Shown here: one piece after another, positions 41,374 to 49,876 of the stretch | How the letters are laid out: the number at the start of each line of letters is the position of its first letter | Position numbering within the stretch: position 1 is the stretch's first letter | Assembly: GCF_038433155.1 (NCBI RefSeq) | Contig: NZ_JBCDMW010000001.1 | Coordinates: 1-64,000 of the forward strand | DNA: 64,000 bases | Origin: Luteococcus sp038433155 | GTDB lineage: Bacteria; Actinomycetota; Actinomycetes; Propionibacteriales; Propionibacteriaceae | Reading direction: 5' to 3' | Made by a program: the position numbers and the translations under genes | Notes under the pieces: model-generated | The model's database searches: none | The model's input: the letters and a program-made list of their open reading frames with translations, nothing else | Told to the model about the DNA's origin: nothing

Positions 41374-42279
41374 ATGAGCTTGCTGCGAGGACTCAACGAC
41401 AGCGCCCTTGCACCATTTCCCTCCGCCACCCCCTACCTGGCACCGCGCCGCGCCATCCCGGGTAGCCAGCTCAAGCCCGCGCCGGTGCAACCGCAGGACT
41501 GGATGGGCGCGCTCGACCCGTCGTTGCGGCTGGATGCGCTCACCATCCCGGGTACCCACAATTCCGGCGCCACCCGCGGTGGCCGCTGGGTGGCCTGCCA
41601 GTCCCGCCCCGTGCGCGCGCAGCTCGACGCCGGGGCGCGCTACCTGGACATCCGGGTGCGGCATCACCGCGGGAGCTTCCGGATCCACCACAACCAGTTC
41701 TTCCAGCGGCTGACGCTGGACGAGGTGCTGGAGGCCTGCCAGGACTTCCTGCAGGCCCACCCCACCGAGAGCGTGCTGCTCTGTCTCACCCAGGAGTATT
41801 CCCGCAGCGACGCGGCGGAGCTGGCCCGCACCTGGGCCCGGATCCGCAGCCGCTTCCGGGGCCTGCTGCGGGATTCGCGACGGGTCCCGACCCTGGCCCA
41901 GGCCCGCGGCCAGGTGGTGGTGGTCACCCGCAGCGCCGGCTTCGCGGGGCTGGACCACCGCGCCTGGCAGGTGTGCGACGACTGGCGGATCGACACCCGT
42001 CGGGTCTGGGATGAGCGCAAGTGGCCCGGCGTCACCGATCATCTGCGCCGCGCCCGGGCCGCCCGCGGCGACGGCCGGATGTGGAGCGTGCACGCCTCCT
42101 CCAATGGCCTGCGGCTCACCCCCGCCGACGCCGCCCGTCGGCTGGAACCCGCCCTGACCACGCACTTCGACGAGCTGCCCGTCCGTGGCCAGGGCGGGGA
42201 ACCGGAACGCAATGGCGTCGTCCTGTTGGACTTTCTCTCCGACGAGCAGTCCGCCCAGCTCTGGCGCCGCAACCTCTGA
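41374..42279 (+). CDS. Phosphatidylinositol-specific phospholipase C-like protein
   Basis: 301 residues matching the PI-PLC X-domain: LTIPGTHNSGATRGG (first catalytic His), LDAGARYLDIRVRHHRG and RIHHNQFFQRLTLDEVLE (second His), PTESVLLCLTQEYSRS and a late LDFLSDEQSA. No signal peptide is apparent from ATG 41374, unusual for this normally secreted family; a longer frame upstream has no signal either. Substrate may be phosphatidylinositol, an abundant actinobacterial lipid, but this is inference. Confidence 0.87.
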   Translation: MSLLRGLNDSALAPFPSATPYLAPRRAIPGSQLKPAPVQPQDWMGALDPSLRLDALTIPGTHNSGATRGGRWVACQSRPVRAQLDAGARYLDIRVRHHRGSFRIHHNQFFQRLTLDEVLEACQDFLQAHPTESVLLCLTQEYSRSDAAELARTWARIRSRFRGLLRDSRRVPTLAQARGQVVVVTRSAGFAGLDHRAWQVCDDWRIDTRRVWDERKWPGVTDHLRRARAARGDGRMWSVHASSNGLRLTPADAARRLEPALTTHFDELPVRGQGGEPERNGVVLLDFLSDEQSAQLWRRNL

Positions 42280-42645
42280 GCAGCCTCACCCGCGCGATCT
42301 TCTGGCAGGTGATCCCGGTGCACGCGGCCGAGCCTCGTCGGGATGTCGAAGCACTGCTCGCGAACCCGGAGTAACCGTTCTCGGGCCCCGGTGAGGTTCA
42401 CGTCCTCTTCCGCCCCCCAGCCGCTGGCCCAACCCTTCGGTGGCAGGACTGGCCCGATTGTCCAATTCTGGAAATCGACCTCTGGTTTCCCGCCCGCAAC
42501 CAGCTCACCGCTCAGCATCACCCAGCCCCGGAATTCTGGAGGTCCATTTCCAGGAATGGACGCTCGATCCGGAATTTCCGCCGCCCGCTGGCCGGCGACA
42601 ACCCGGGGTGACTACTGTGAGCACAGCGAAGAACGAGGGGCGACG
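42280..42645. other. 366 bp gene-free gap with family A repeat
   Basis: Contains family A hairpin A1 (42461-42560). Just after the PLC stop an in-frame stretch reads AIFWQVIPVHAAEPRR and then stops; it resembles the first residues of an alpha-amylase-like protein but continues no further, so it may be a gene remnant. The rest shows nothing recognisable. Confidence 0.5.
42461..42560 (+). repeat. Hairpin repeat family A, copy A1
   Basis: Left arm TCCAATTCTGGAAATCGACC followed by TC (42461-42482); right arm 42539-42560 is its complement with three mismatches. The loop carries a weaker extension of the stem. Related copies are at 44306-44407, 45526-45611, 54738-54836 and 57529-57648. It lies 180 bp after the PLC gene and 85 bp before the first SigE-like gene. 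Confidence 0.85.
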
Positions 42646-43197
42646 ATGCCGAAGCACAGCGCCAGGGCCGTTGCCCTGCAGGACTTCCTGGACCGTGAAG
42701 GTCCGGAGTTGCGCCGCGTCGCCTTCCTGATGACCGGCTCCTGGACCGCCGCGGACGACGCCCTGAGCACAGCGGCCACCCGGCTGGTCCGGGAGCGCGC
42801 CGATCTGGAGGACCTCCCCCAGCTCACCCGCACCGCCCGTCGTCACCTGTTGCACCACCTGGCCACCAAGGAGGGCAGCGCGCACTTGGTGGACGAGGTC
42901 CGGCCCGGCAGGCACGCGGCGGATCCGGGGCTGCACCTGATGTCGGCGCTGGCCACCCTGCCCTTCACCCAGCGCGCCGCCGTGGTGCTGAGGCGCTTCT
43001 GCCACCTTGCCCCGGACCGGATTGCCGAGGCGCTGGAGGTGCCTCCGGAAGAGGTCGCGGGCCTCCTCACGTCCGGGATCGACGGGTTGCGCGAGACCCT
43101 GACCGACATGGGAGACCAGCTGGTGACCGATGACCCGGCCGGCTCCGCCCGTTACCGTCGCCCAGCCGAGACCACCCACGAGGAGTTCGACGGCTGA
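42646..43197 (+). CDS. Diverged SigE-type ECF sigma factor
   Basis: 183 residues. Region 2 resembles SigE-family sigma factors (LRRVAFLMTGSWTAADDALS), though the usual acidic DLVQE-type core is altered to DDALSTA. Region 4 is clearer: ALATLPFTQRAAVVLRRFCH, LAPDRIAEALEVPPEEV, then GLRETLTD. ATG 42646 has GAGGGG 8 nt upstream. Its stop overlaps the ATG of the downstream membrane protein (TGATG), forming a sigma/membrane-protein pair like 45714-47523. The weak region 2 means promoter binding could be altered. Confidence 0.78.
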   Translation: MPKHSARAVALQDFLDREGPELRRVAFLMTGSWTAADDALSTAATRLVRERADLEDLPQLTRTARRHLLHHLATKEGSAHLVDEVRPGRHAADPGLHLMSALATLPFTQRAAVVLRRFCHLAPDRIAEALEVPPEEVAGLLTSGIDGLRETLTDMGDQLVTDDPAGSARYRRPAETTHEEFDG

Positions 43198-44252
43198 TGC
43201 GGATCCACCTGGACGAGACCCTGGCCAAGGCCAGCCGGGATGACCACGACCCCACCACGGTCACCGCGGAGACGGTGCTGGCGGGGCTGGCAAGCACGGA
43301 GCGTCGCCGGTTGCGCTGGTGGCTGGCCGCCGGTCTGGTGCTGGCCCTGCTGGTGGGATTCCTGGCCTGGTATCGCCCGCGGCTGGGCCCGGCCCCCGTC
43401 GCCCCAACGCCCACCCCCAGCGTCCCACCGGAATACCGCTGGGATGGCTCCGACCCCTACACGCTGAGGTTTTCCGAGGAGGAGTTGGCCCGCCGCTGCC
43501 CCCGTAGCCCCGGCGAGAAGATCGACGAGGCATCCTCCCAGCTGTTCCCCGGCGGGCTGGTCGTCTACTACCCCGCGGGCGCCAGCCCGATGAACACCGA
43601 GACCGGGGAGATGGACCCGCGGGCGCGCCAGTGCTTCCTGGGCTACCAGGTCAAGCCGTCCATGGCCGACGTCACCCGCCGCGAGGTCACCGACACCACC
43701 ATGGATGTCACCGCCCTGTGCAGCCAGCAGACCGGCTTCGACCTCACCGACCACGACTGGCACCTGGTCACCACCGCGCGTCAGCCCGCCACCGAGCGGC
43801 GGCCGGCCAGCGCCCTGGTGGCCTTCGTCAGCGATTCCGGTTGGGTGGCCAGCTGCCAGCTGGTCGAGAAAGCACCCACCCCGATGCTGGACCTGCAGCG
43901 GATCAGTCTGGCCGAGCCCGGTGACTGCCCGGAGCTGATGCCCAACCCGACCGATGTGGTGGAGACCGGCCGCAGCGTGCAGATCAGGGAACTGTCCCTG
44001 CAGGCGGTCGCGCCCGTGCTGGATTCCACCAAGGAGAAGGTGGATTCCCGGGTGGCGACGGTGGAGATCTCGGCGCCCGGGTTGGGGCTGCGGTGGAGTC
44101 TGCCCGCCACGGACGGGATTGTGGTGGCCAACACCAGCCGTCGGCTCTCAGCGCCGGTCACCATCTCCAAATCCTCGGAGCCGATGGCCCTGACGCTGCG
44201 GATGCTGGACGCCCGCGGAAAGGAAGTCCGGCGCTGCTCACCACCCCACTGA
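43197..44252 (+). CDS. Single-pass membrane protein coupled to sigma factor (candidate anti-sigma)
   Basis: 351 residues: short charged cytoplasmic head (1-38, DETLAKASRDDHDPTTVTAE), one membrane helix (~40-60, WWLAAGLVLALLVGFLAWY), and a ~290 residue external domain with six Cys (paired candidates ARRCPRS, RQCFLGY, ALCSQQ, ASCQLV, GDCPEL, RRCSPP) and a C-terminal beta-rich part. No known anti-sigma domain is visible in the short head, so regulation of the partner sigma factor is inferred from coupling only. I recognise no named family. Confidence 0.7.
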   Translation: MRIHLDETLAKASRDDHDPTTVTAETVLAGLASTERRRLRWWLAAGLVLALLVGFLAWYRPRLGPAPVAPTPTPSVPPEYRWDGSDPYTLRFSEEELARRCPRSPGEKIDEASSQLFPGGLVVYYPAGASPMNTETGEMDPRARQCFLGYQVKPSMADVTRREVTDTTMDVTALCSQQTGFDLTDHDWHLVTTARQPATERRPASALVAFVSDSGWVASCQLVEKAPTPMLDLQRISLAEPGDCPELMPNPTDVVETGRSVQIRELSLQAVAPVLDSTKEKVDSRVATVEISAPGLGLRWSLPATDGIVVANTSRRLSAPVTISKSSEPMALTLRMLDARGKEVRRCSPPH

Positions 44253-44305
44253 TGCCAGCCGTGGACACGAGGGACACCACATACCGAGCACGCTCAGCAG
44301 GTAGT

Positions 44306-44407
44306 GTCCGTTTCCGGAAAGCGACCTCTGGATTTGGGACTGCCGACCACCACCCGCCCAGCCCCGCGCAGCCCGGGAGAACCGGCGGTCATTTCCCAGA
44401 ACTGGAC
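44306..44407 (+). repeat. Hairpin repeat family A, copy A2
   Basis: Left arm TCCGTTTCCGGAAAGCGACC (from 44307) followed by TCTGGATTTGGG; right arm CGGTCATTTCCCAGAACTGG at 44386-44405, then ACGCC. The stem is more diverged than in A1 but the consensus CCaaTTCtGGAAA..GACC is clear. It lies 54 bp after the sigma-partner gene and 51 bp before the EamA gene. Confidence 0.75.
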
Positions 44408-44457
44408 GCCTGCCCCATTGCGTGAACGCGCTGAAGGCCGTTGAAGGAGAGGACCCG

Positions 44458-45378
44458 ATGCCACGACGCGATGTTGGCTTGGCGCTGCTGGTCATCCTGG
44501 TGTGGGGCGTGAATTTCGTCGGCGCCAAGATCGCGATGGAGAGCCTGCCTCCGCTGTTGATGGCGGCCCTGCGTTTCACCCTGGTGGCGCTGCCGGCGGT
44601 CTTTCTGGTGCCACGGCCACGGACGGGTTTCTGGCCGGTGCTGTTCTCCGGGCTGACGATGGGCGCGCTGCAGTTCGGGCTGCTCTACACCGGCATGATG
44701 CTGGGGATGCCGGCCGGGCTGGCGTCGCTGGTGTTGCAGGTGCAGACCCTGTTCACCGTCGTCATCGCGGCGATGGTGCTCAGGGAGAGGCCGAACTGGA
44801 TGCAGGTGGCGGGCATCCTGATCGGTTTGCTGGGCATGGCAGTCGTGGGGGCGCAGTATGTGTCGGCGGCGCCGGCCCTTCCCTTCCTGCTGTGCGTCGC
44901 CGCGGCCGCCAGTTGGGCCTGCGGCAATGTGATCACTCGACGTTTCCCGCCGCGCAGCGGCTTCTCGCTGGTGGTCTGGTCCGCGCTGGTGCCGCCCATC
45001 CCGCTGCTGCTGGCGTCCTTCTGGCTGGAGGGTGGCCCCGCCAGCGCCTGGAATGCCGTCCAGCACATCAGCCTGCGCTCCTTCGGCGGGCTCGCCTTCA
45101 TCGCCTATGCCGCGTCCATGTTGGGCTATGGCATCTGGAACCTCTTGTTGAGCAGGCATTCCGCCGCGACGGTGGCACCCTGGTCCATGTTCGTCCCGGT
45201 GATCGGGGCCGGTGCCGCTTGGCTCTACGACGGGGAACTACCCACCCCGCTGGGCATCCTGGGTGCCGCGATCACCGTCGTGGGCGTACTGCTGTCACTG
45301 GGGGTCGGCAACCGGGCGCTGCGACGGCGTCAGGATCACCCCGACCCGACACCCCACACCGAGCCGCCGGGCCTGTAG
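44458..45378 (+). CDS. EamA (DMT superfamily) transporter
   Basis: 306 residues with 10 predicted membrane helices in two EamA halves: VILVWGVNFVGAKIAMESLP near the start and SWACGNVITRRFPP at the start of the second half, with the LGYGIWNLLLSRHSA and VIGAGAAWLYDGE features of the YdcZ/RhaT-like DMT group (E-x-P patterns in LRERPNW). Exporter of amino acids or metabolites is the family role. ATG 44458 has GGAGAGGA upstream. The tail after ~285 is hydrophilic and rich in Pro and His. Confidence 0.93.
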   Translation: MPRRDVGLALLVILVWGVNFVGAKIAMESLPPLLMAALRFTLVALPAVFLVPRPRTGFWPVLFSGLTMGALQFGLLYTGMMLGMPAGLASLVLQVQTLFTVVIAAMVLRERPNWMQVAGILIGLLGMAVVGAQYVSAAPALPFLLCVAAAASWACGNVITRRFPPRSGFSLVVWSALVPPIPLLLASFWLEGGPASAWNAVQHISLRSFGGLAFIAYAASMLGYGIWNLLLSRHSAATVAPWSMFVPVIGAGAAWLYDGELPTPLGILGAAITVVGVLLSLGVGNRALRRRQDHPDPTPHTEPPGL

Positions 45379-45434
45379 GCCCGCGGTCGCCAAGGGTCCC
45401 CGCGCCCGGGCACGTCAACATTCGCGATCACAAT

Positions 45435-45508
45435 CCCCGAGCCCATCGAGGGACCCTGAACCGCCTCACTCAGCCCTTGGTGACCACGATCCCCGAGCCC
45501 GTCGAGGG
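45435..45508 (+). repeat. REP-like direct repeats G2
   Basis: CCCCGAGCCCATCGAGGG (45435-45452) and CCCCGAGCCCGTCGAGGG (45491-45508) differ by one base and lie 38 bp apart, both preceded by a GATC/CAAT-type flank. They belong with the other TCGA-centred sequences in the window. Confidence 0.75.
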
Positions 45509-45525
45509 GCATCGGCCGCCACTTC

Positions 45526-45611
45526 CGAGAATTGACCTCCAGATTTTGGTCCATCCACAGCCCGGCCCGCTCAACGACGTCGCCGGGCGTGATTCTGGAG
45601 GTCAATTCTCG
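45526..45611. repeat. Hairpin repeat family A, copy A3, with inner hairpin
   Basis: Perfect 18 bp arms CGAGAATTGACCTCCAGA (45526-45543) and complement (45594-45611). The loop contains a second stem, CCCGGC (45561-45566) with GCCGGG (45582-45587). Core GAATTGACCTCCAGATTT corresponds to GAAATCGACCTCTGGTTT of A1. Confidence 0.85.
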
Positions 45612-45713
45612 AAAAACCGCTGAGCCGCCCCCGCAAAGTGGTGCGGCCCGGACCGCTCACATGGGGCCCTCCGGCGCCTCATGATGTGTGAAGGGACCAC
45701 GGGAGGAGGGGTG

Positions 45714-46205
45714 ATGGGCACACGGACCGAGTTCGAGCAGCTCTGCCATGACCACTCCGCGGATCTGGTGAACTTCGCCATCCTGGTGGCTGGCAACCGG
45801 CCCGCGGGCCAGGACCTGGCCCAGGACGCGCTCGCCGAGCTCTGGAAACGCTGGGAGGGCAGCACCATTGAGGATCCGGTGGCCTACCTGCACACCATCG
45901 TGATCCGGCGACAGCACCGCAATGGCCAACGCTTCTGGAACCGGGAGCGCGCCACCGAGACCCCGCCCGCACCACCCGCGCCGGCCGGAGACGGTGCGGT
46001 GCTGGACCGGCTCTGGCTCACCCAGGCGCTGGCCGCCCTGCCCACCCGGCAGCGCGAGGCGCTGGTGCTGTGCCACGTCCACGACTATTCGACGGCCGAT
46101 GCCGCCGCCGTGCTGCAGTGCACCCCCGCGGCGGTCCGCTCGCTGTGCACCCGCGGGCTGACGACGCTGCGCTCCAGCCTTGTGAAGGAGGACACCAATG
46201 CCTGA
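45714..46205 (+). CDS. SigE-type ECF sigma factor
   Basis: 163 residues. Region 2: FEQLCHDHSADLVNFAILVA, then GQDLAQDALAELWKRWEG, close to the canonical DLVQEa core. Region 4: ALAALPTRQREALVLCHVHD, YSTADAAAVLQCTPAAVRSL, then TRGLTTLRS. A strong GGAGGAGGG lies upstream; the start is ATG 45714 or the in-frame GTG 45711. Its end overlaps the next gene by 8 nt, giving a sigma/membrane-protein pair parallel to 42646-44252. The preceding gap carries repeat A3. Confidence 0.9.
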   Translation: MGTRTEFEQLCHDHSADLVNFAILVAGNRPAGQDLAQDALAELWKRWEGSTIEDPVAYLHTIVIRRQHRNGQRFWNRERATETPPAPPAPAGDGAVLDRLWLTQALAALPTRQREALVLCHVHDYSTADAAAVLQCTPAAVRSLCTRGLTTLRSSLVKEDTNA

Positions 46206-47523
46206 CGACGAACTCCTCACCGCGCTTCACGCCCTCCGCCAGCACGATGAAGAATCCCTTGACGGCGCCCAGGTCATCACGGCTTCACGGCCGCGCTGGC
46301 CCCGCTGGCTCGCCCTGGCGGCCGTGATCCTGGTCTTGACGGGGGTCACCGGGTGGACGATGCGGGACCGGTGGCCACGCACCGGGCCGAACCCCCTGGG
46401 CACCCCCGCGCCCGGGGTCACCCTGATAGACACACCTTGGTTGCTGCAGTCCGTGACCGTCCAGGGGAAGACCGCGCGGGCGGAGAAGACCGGGGTCAGC
46501 GCCAGCTTCACCGGCAAGGAGTTCGAGCTGGTGGACCCGCTCGGAACCCGGGTCAACTGTCCCTATTCACTCAACGACGCCACCCTCGAACACGGCACCT
46601 GCAGCATCGCCACGCCGTCCATTGCTGGCACGCCACCGGCCGGATGGGAAGCGGCCAACGGTGCCATGGTGACACTCGGTGCCAGCAGCAGCTCCCGGGC
46701 CCAGATCAACAGCGCAAGCCTGACCCTGCACTTCGCGGACACCACCCTCACCTTCACCCCGCGGGAGAAGACCAGCACCCATCCGCTGCCTCCGATCCAG
46801 GGCAGCTGGCGACTGCTCACCGTCGCCGACCAGCAGGGAAACCACGACGTGTCCCAGAGCGGCGTGGTAGCCCGGCTCGATGAGCAGTACCTCACCCTGG
46901 AAGCCCCGAACCGGGCTGCGGATCGGCTGGGCGGGTTCCGGATCTGGTGCCGGTACACCCAGTCTGGCGGAGGGCTCACCCCCAAGGACTGTTCCTTCGA
47001 CCAGGGTTACGTACCCTCGAAGCCGCCAGGCTGGGACGCCGCCACCGCTGCCGCCTCCCGGGCCGCCACCCGAGGCCGGGTCTCGGTGACCCATGCCGCA
47101 GACACGATGACTTGGCGCGTGGCCGACACCACGTTGACCTTCGGTCATCCCACCACGGGTGCAGCTCCGCACGTTCCGGTCACGGGCAGCTGGAAGCTGA
47201 CCACCGTTGTGGATGCCAACGGCACCCACGACGTCTCTTCCGTGGAGAACCTCCTCACGATCCACGACAACGGCCTGGTTGACGGCAGCGATCCACTCAA
47301 TCCGTTCGACTGCAAGCATTCGGTCACCGGCAACCAGGTCAGCTTCACGCAGTGCCGGGTGGGGACCGTGGGTGCCACCGCAGAACTGTCGGTTCCTGCA
47401 GCGCATGCCCTGCGTGGATTCGGCCTGATCACCGCGAACTCCCAACCGGTCTCCGCGTCGCGCTCTGACCGGGAGCTGGTGCTCACCGGCAAGGAGATGA
47501 CGCTGACCTTCACCCGTCGCTGA
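46198..47523 (+). CDS. Membrane-anchored three-repeat (META-like) protein coupled to sigma factor
   Basis: 441 residues. A short cytoplasmic head (1-33) and one membrane helix (~35-55, WLALAAVILVLTGVTGW) lead to an external region of three ~125-residue units. Each starts with a W(L/K)L..V pattern (TPWLLQSVTV; GSWRLLTVADQQGNHDVS; GSWKLTTVVDANGTHDVS) and ends with a beta-strand LTF motif (DTTLTFTPR; DTTLTFGHP; KEMTLTFTRR). This spacing resembles META domains (HslJ-like), an inferred assignment. It overlaps the sigma-factor gene by 8 nt, so a sensing or anti-sigma role is possible. Repeat B3 follows 34 nt after the stop. Confidence 0.75.
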   Translation: MPDDELLTALHALRQHDEESLDGAQVITASRPRWPRWLALAAVILVLTGVTGWTMRDRWPRTGPNPLGTPAPGVTLIDTPWLLQSVTVQGKTARAEKTGVSASFTGKEFELVDPLGTRVNCPYSLNDATLEHGTCSIATPSIAGTPPAGWEAANGAMVTLGASSSSRAQINSASLTLHFADTTLTFTPREKTSTHPLPPIQGSWRLLTVADQQGNHDVSQSGVVARLDEQYLTLEAPNRAADRLGGFRIWCRYTQSGGGLTPKDCSFDQGYVPSKPPGWDAATAAASRAATRGRVSVTHAADTMTWRVADTTLTFGHPTTGAAPHVPVTGSWKLTTVVDANGTHDVSSVENLLTIHDNGLVDGSDPLNPFDCKHSVTGNQVSFTQCRVGTVGATAELSVPAAHALRGFGLITANSQPVSASRSDRELVLTGKEMTLTFTRR

Positions 47524-47557
47524 CCTTCACAAACCCTCGCCAGACCCCACCAACACC

Positions 47558-47625
47558 ACTGCGCAGCAGTTACGTCCCGGTGCAGCTGCTCCAGCAGCTG
47601 CCCGGACACCCAACGGCTGCGCAGT
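47558..47625 (+). repeat. Hairpin repeat family B, copy B3 (downstream of sigma-partner gene)
   Basis: Arms ACTGCGCAGCAGTTACG (from 47558) and the complement of the family core, AACGGCTGCGCAGT, at 47612-47625. Read on the minus strand its first ~30 nt match the + strand left end of B1 exactly. The hairpin ends, on the + strand transcript of the preceding gene, in the same CACCCAACGGCTGCGCAGTC sequence as the other copies. Confidence 0.87.
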
Positions 47626-47741
47626 CGTGGCGGACGACGCGCCCCGGGATCCCGCGGGTGCGGCAGTGGGCCGTGGCAGCCTCACGTGCCGATTAAGGCT
47701 TTCGCTCGATAACTGTTGCCGCCGGGGGCTACCGTGGCGGG

Positions 47742-48128
47742 GTGAACATGGAGAAAGTGGTCTTCGGATTCTTCGTCCTGTTGTCCGCGACGCTGAACTT
47801 CGGCTTCTTCGTCGGCGACATGGGCAATCCGCAACTGCACAATGTCTACGAGCTGTATGCCGCCGTGGTGGTGAACCTGATTGCCACGGTGCTGAAGTTC
47901 GGTGACCGGACGCAGATCGGCGCGGTGCACCTGGCCACCTCCCTGGTGGCGGTGATCCAGCTGGTGGCCGCCACCGGGGTCTACATCTGGGCCTCGCAGG
48001 TCTCCGCCCACGGCCTGGACGTGAACGCCATCTCCTCGGTGGTCTCGCTGTCCGGCGGTGCGCTGCTGGCCAACATCGTCTCCCTGGTGCTGCTGGTGAT
48101 CGAGACCGCCGCCTACCGTCGCCGCTAG
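47742..48128 (+). CDS. DUF6394 membrane protein paired with potassium channel
   Basis: 128 residues, four predicted membrane helices. The start MNMEKVVFGFFVLLSATLNF is the DUF6394 signature, continuing FFVGDMGNPQLHNVYELYAA and a loop TVLKFGDRTQIGAVHLATSL. GTG 47742 is taken so that the first residue pair MNM is included; ATG 47748 is the alternative. It lies 8 bp before a channel gene with which DUF6394 genes are commonly paired, suggesting a shared complex or regulation; function unknown. Confidence 0.85.
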   Translation: MNMEKVVFGFFVLLSATLNFGFFVGDMGNPQLHNVYELYAAVVVNLIATVLKFGDRTQIGAVHLATSLVAVIQLVAATGVYIWASQVSAHGLDVNAISSVVSLSGGALLANIVSLVLLVIETAAYRRR

Positions 48129-48136
48129 GCACCCCG

Positions 48137-49876
48137 GTGCCCTCCCCGCTGCTTCCGCCCGTGATCACCCGTCGCCCGTGGCAGTCCACCCGTCGTCTGC
48201 GACGGGTGGAGGTTGACGTCCCCACCGACGTCCCGTCCACCGAGGCGATCTTCCTGGTGCTGCGGCGGATGCGTTTCCCGCTGATCGTGCTGATCACCAT
48301 CTTCAGCATCAGCACGCTGGGCCTGGCCCTGATCCCCGGGATCGACGATGACGGCAACCAGTGGCGGATGAGCCTGTTCGACGCCTTCTACTTCATCAGC
48401 TACACCGCCATGACCATCGGCTATGGCGAGCTGAACTACACCTTCACCACCTCCCAGCGGATGTGGGTAACGCTGAGCATCTACGCCAGCGTGGTGGCCT
48501 GGGCCTATGTCTTCGGTTCCCTGTTCGCGCTGCTGCAGGAACCGGCCTTCCGCAATGCCGTGAACATGCAGCGCTTCCGACGCAAGGTGAAGGGCATCCA
48601 CGAGCCCTTCCTGCTGCTGGTGGGCTATGGCCAGGCCGGCCGCACCCTGGCCAATGCGTTGGACCATTCCGGCCGACGCCTGGTGGTGATCGACGAGGAT
48701 CCGGACCGGATCGACGTGTTGACCACGGACCAGCTGGCCAGCGACGTGCCCGCCATCCAGGGTGACCCGCGCAACCCGTCGCAGCTGGGCCTGGCGGGGT
48801 TGGCGCATCCGATGTGCGAGGGCATCATCGCGATGACCGACAAGGATGAGATGAACCTGGCCGTGGTGATGGCGGCCGACCTGCTGCGCCCGGAGGTGCC
48901 GGTGATAACCCGGTGCTCCGAGCGGGCCAATGTCCCGCGGATGCTTGACTTCACCCCGCAGGCCGTGATCAATCCCTATGACCGCTACGGCGCCTACCTG
49001 GTGATGCAGCTGAACCGGCCGGCCACCCACCAGATCAGCTCCTGGCTGATGAGCGAGCCGGGCACCGAGATGCCGCCCATGCATGACCAGCTGGCCAGCG
49101 GCCGGTGGATGGTCAGCGCCGACGGCCGCTTCGGGCACGAGGTGGCGCTGGACCTGCGCAATGCCGGCCTGGAGGTGTTGGAGGTCTCCCCGGAGGACGG
49201 GATGCCGGACTTCACCGACATCGTCGGCTTCGTGGCTGGCGTGGAGAGCGACACCACCAACCTGTCGATGGCCGCCCATGCCCGGCTGGTGAACCCGGAG
49301 ATCTACCTCTCGGTGCGGCAGAAGTCCATCCACACCACCAGCCTGCTGCGCGCCTTCGAGCCGGACAGCGTCTTCATCGCGACGGACCTGGTGGCCTTCG
49401 AGACCCTGGCCCGGCTGGAGTCCCCGCTCTACTGGGGTTTCGTGGAGCACATCCAGCAGATGTCCAATGAGGACGCCATCGCGCTGCGGGAGCGGATCAC
49501 CGATCGGCTGGACCAGTGGTGTCCGATCCCCCGGCTGGTGCCCATCACCAGCCACGCGGCCCCCGCGGTCACCCGCTGGCTGGAGCGCGGGCACACCGTC
49601 ACCCTCGACGACCTGCTGCGGGACCCCGACGACCGCGCCCAGCCGATCGAGGCGATGGCCTACATGTTCAAGCGCGGCGACTGGATCAGCTATCTGCCCG
49701 AGGGTGACATCGAGCTCCAACCGGGCGACGAGATCGGGCTGCTGTGCCGCAACCGCGGGATCGTCCAGCTGAACAACACCCTGTTCAGCGACGCGTCGGT
49801 GGAATACCTGTGCACCGCGCATGAGGTGCCCAGCACCTGGGTCTGGCGGGCGATCAAGGGCCGGCACAACCGTTGA
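48137..49876 (+). CDS. Two-helix potassium channel with TrkA-N (RCK-type) domains
   Basis: 579 residues. Two membrane helices (~47-69 and ~110-132) flank a pore loop with the selectivity filter TAMTIGYGELNY (T-x-G-Y-G). A NAD-binding RCK-type domain follows: LLLVGYGQAGRTLANALDHS, VVIDEDPDRIDV and a later IIAMTDKDEMNLAVVM. A second regulatory half ends with DIELQPGDEIGLLCR, a TrkA-C-like segment. It would conduct K+ under nucleotide or ligand control. Start GTG 48137 follows the DUF6394 stop by 8 bp, so the two are co-transcribed. Confidence 0.9.
   Translation: MPSPLLPPVITRRPWQSTRRLRRVEVDVPTDVPSTEAIFLVLRRMRFPLIVLITIFSISTLGLALIPGIDDDGNQWRMSLFDAFYFISYTAMTIGYGELNYTFTTSQRMWVTLSIYASVVAWAYVFGSLFALLQEPAFRNAVNMQRFRRKVKGIHEPFLLLVGYGQAGRTLANALDHSGRRLVVIDEDPDRIDVLTTDQLASDVPAIQGDPRNPSQLGLAGLAHPMCEGIIAMTDKDEMNLAVVMAADLLRPEVPVITRCSERANVPRMLDFTPQAVINPYDRYGAYLVMQLNRPATHQISSWLMSEPGTEMPPMHDQLASGRWMVSADGRFGHEVALDLRNAGLEVLEVSPEDGMPDFTDIVGFVAGVESDTTNLSMAAHARLVNPEIYLSVRQKSIHTTSLLRAFEPDSVFIATDLVAFETLARLESPLYWGFVEHIQQMSNEDAIALRERITDRLDQWCPIPRLVPITSHAAPAVTRWLERGHTVTLDDLLRDPDDRAQPIEAMAYMFKRGDWISYLPEGDIELQPGDEIGLLCRNRGIVQLNNTLFSDASVEYLCTAHEVPSTWVWRAIKGRHNR

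Larger units (their letters stand above)
45379..45713. other. 335 bp gene-free gap with REP-like and family A repeats
   Basis: Holds two direct copies of a CCCCGAGCCC.TCGAGGG sequence (45435-45452 and 45491-45508) and the family A hairpin A3 (45526-45611). No gene or tRNA seen. Confidence 0.7.

Noticed and set aside
42280..42375. Short in-frame IFWQVIPVHAAEPRR peptide after the PLC gene
   Set aside because: Could be the head of a lost alpha-amylase-like gene, but it is too short to assign; noted only in the gap description.
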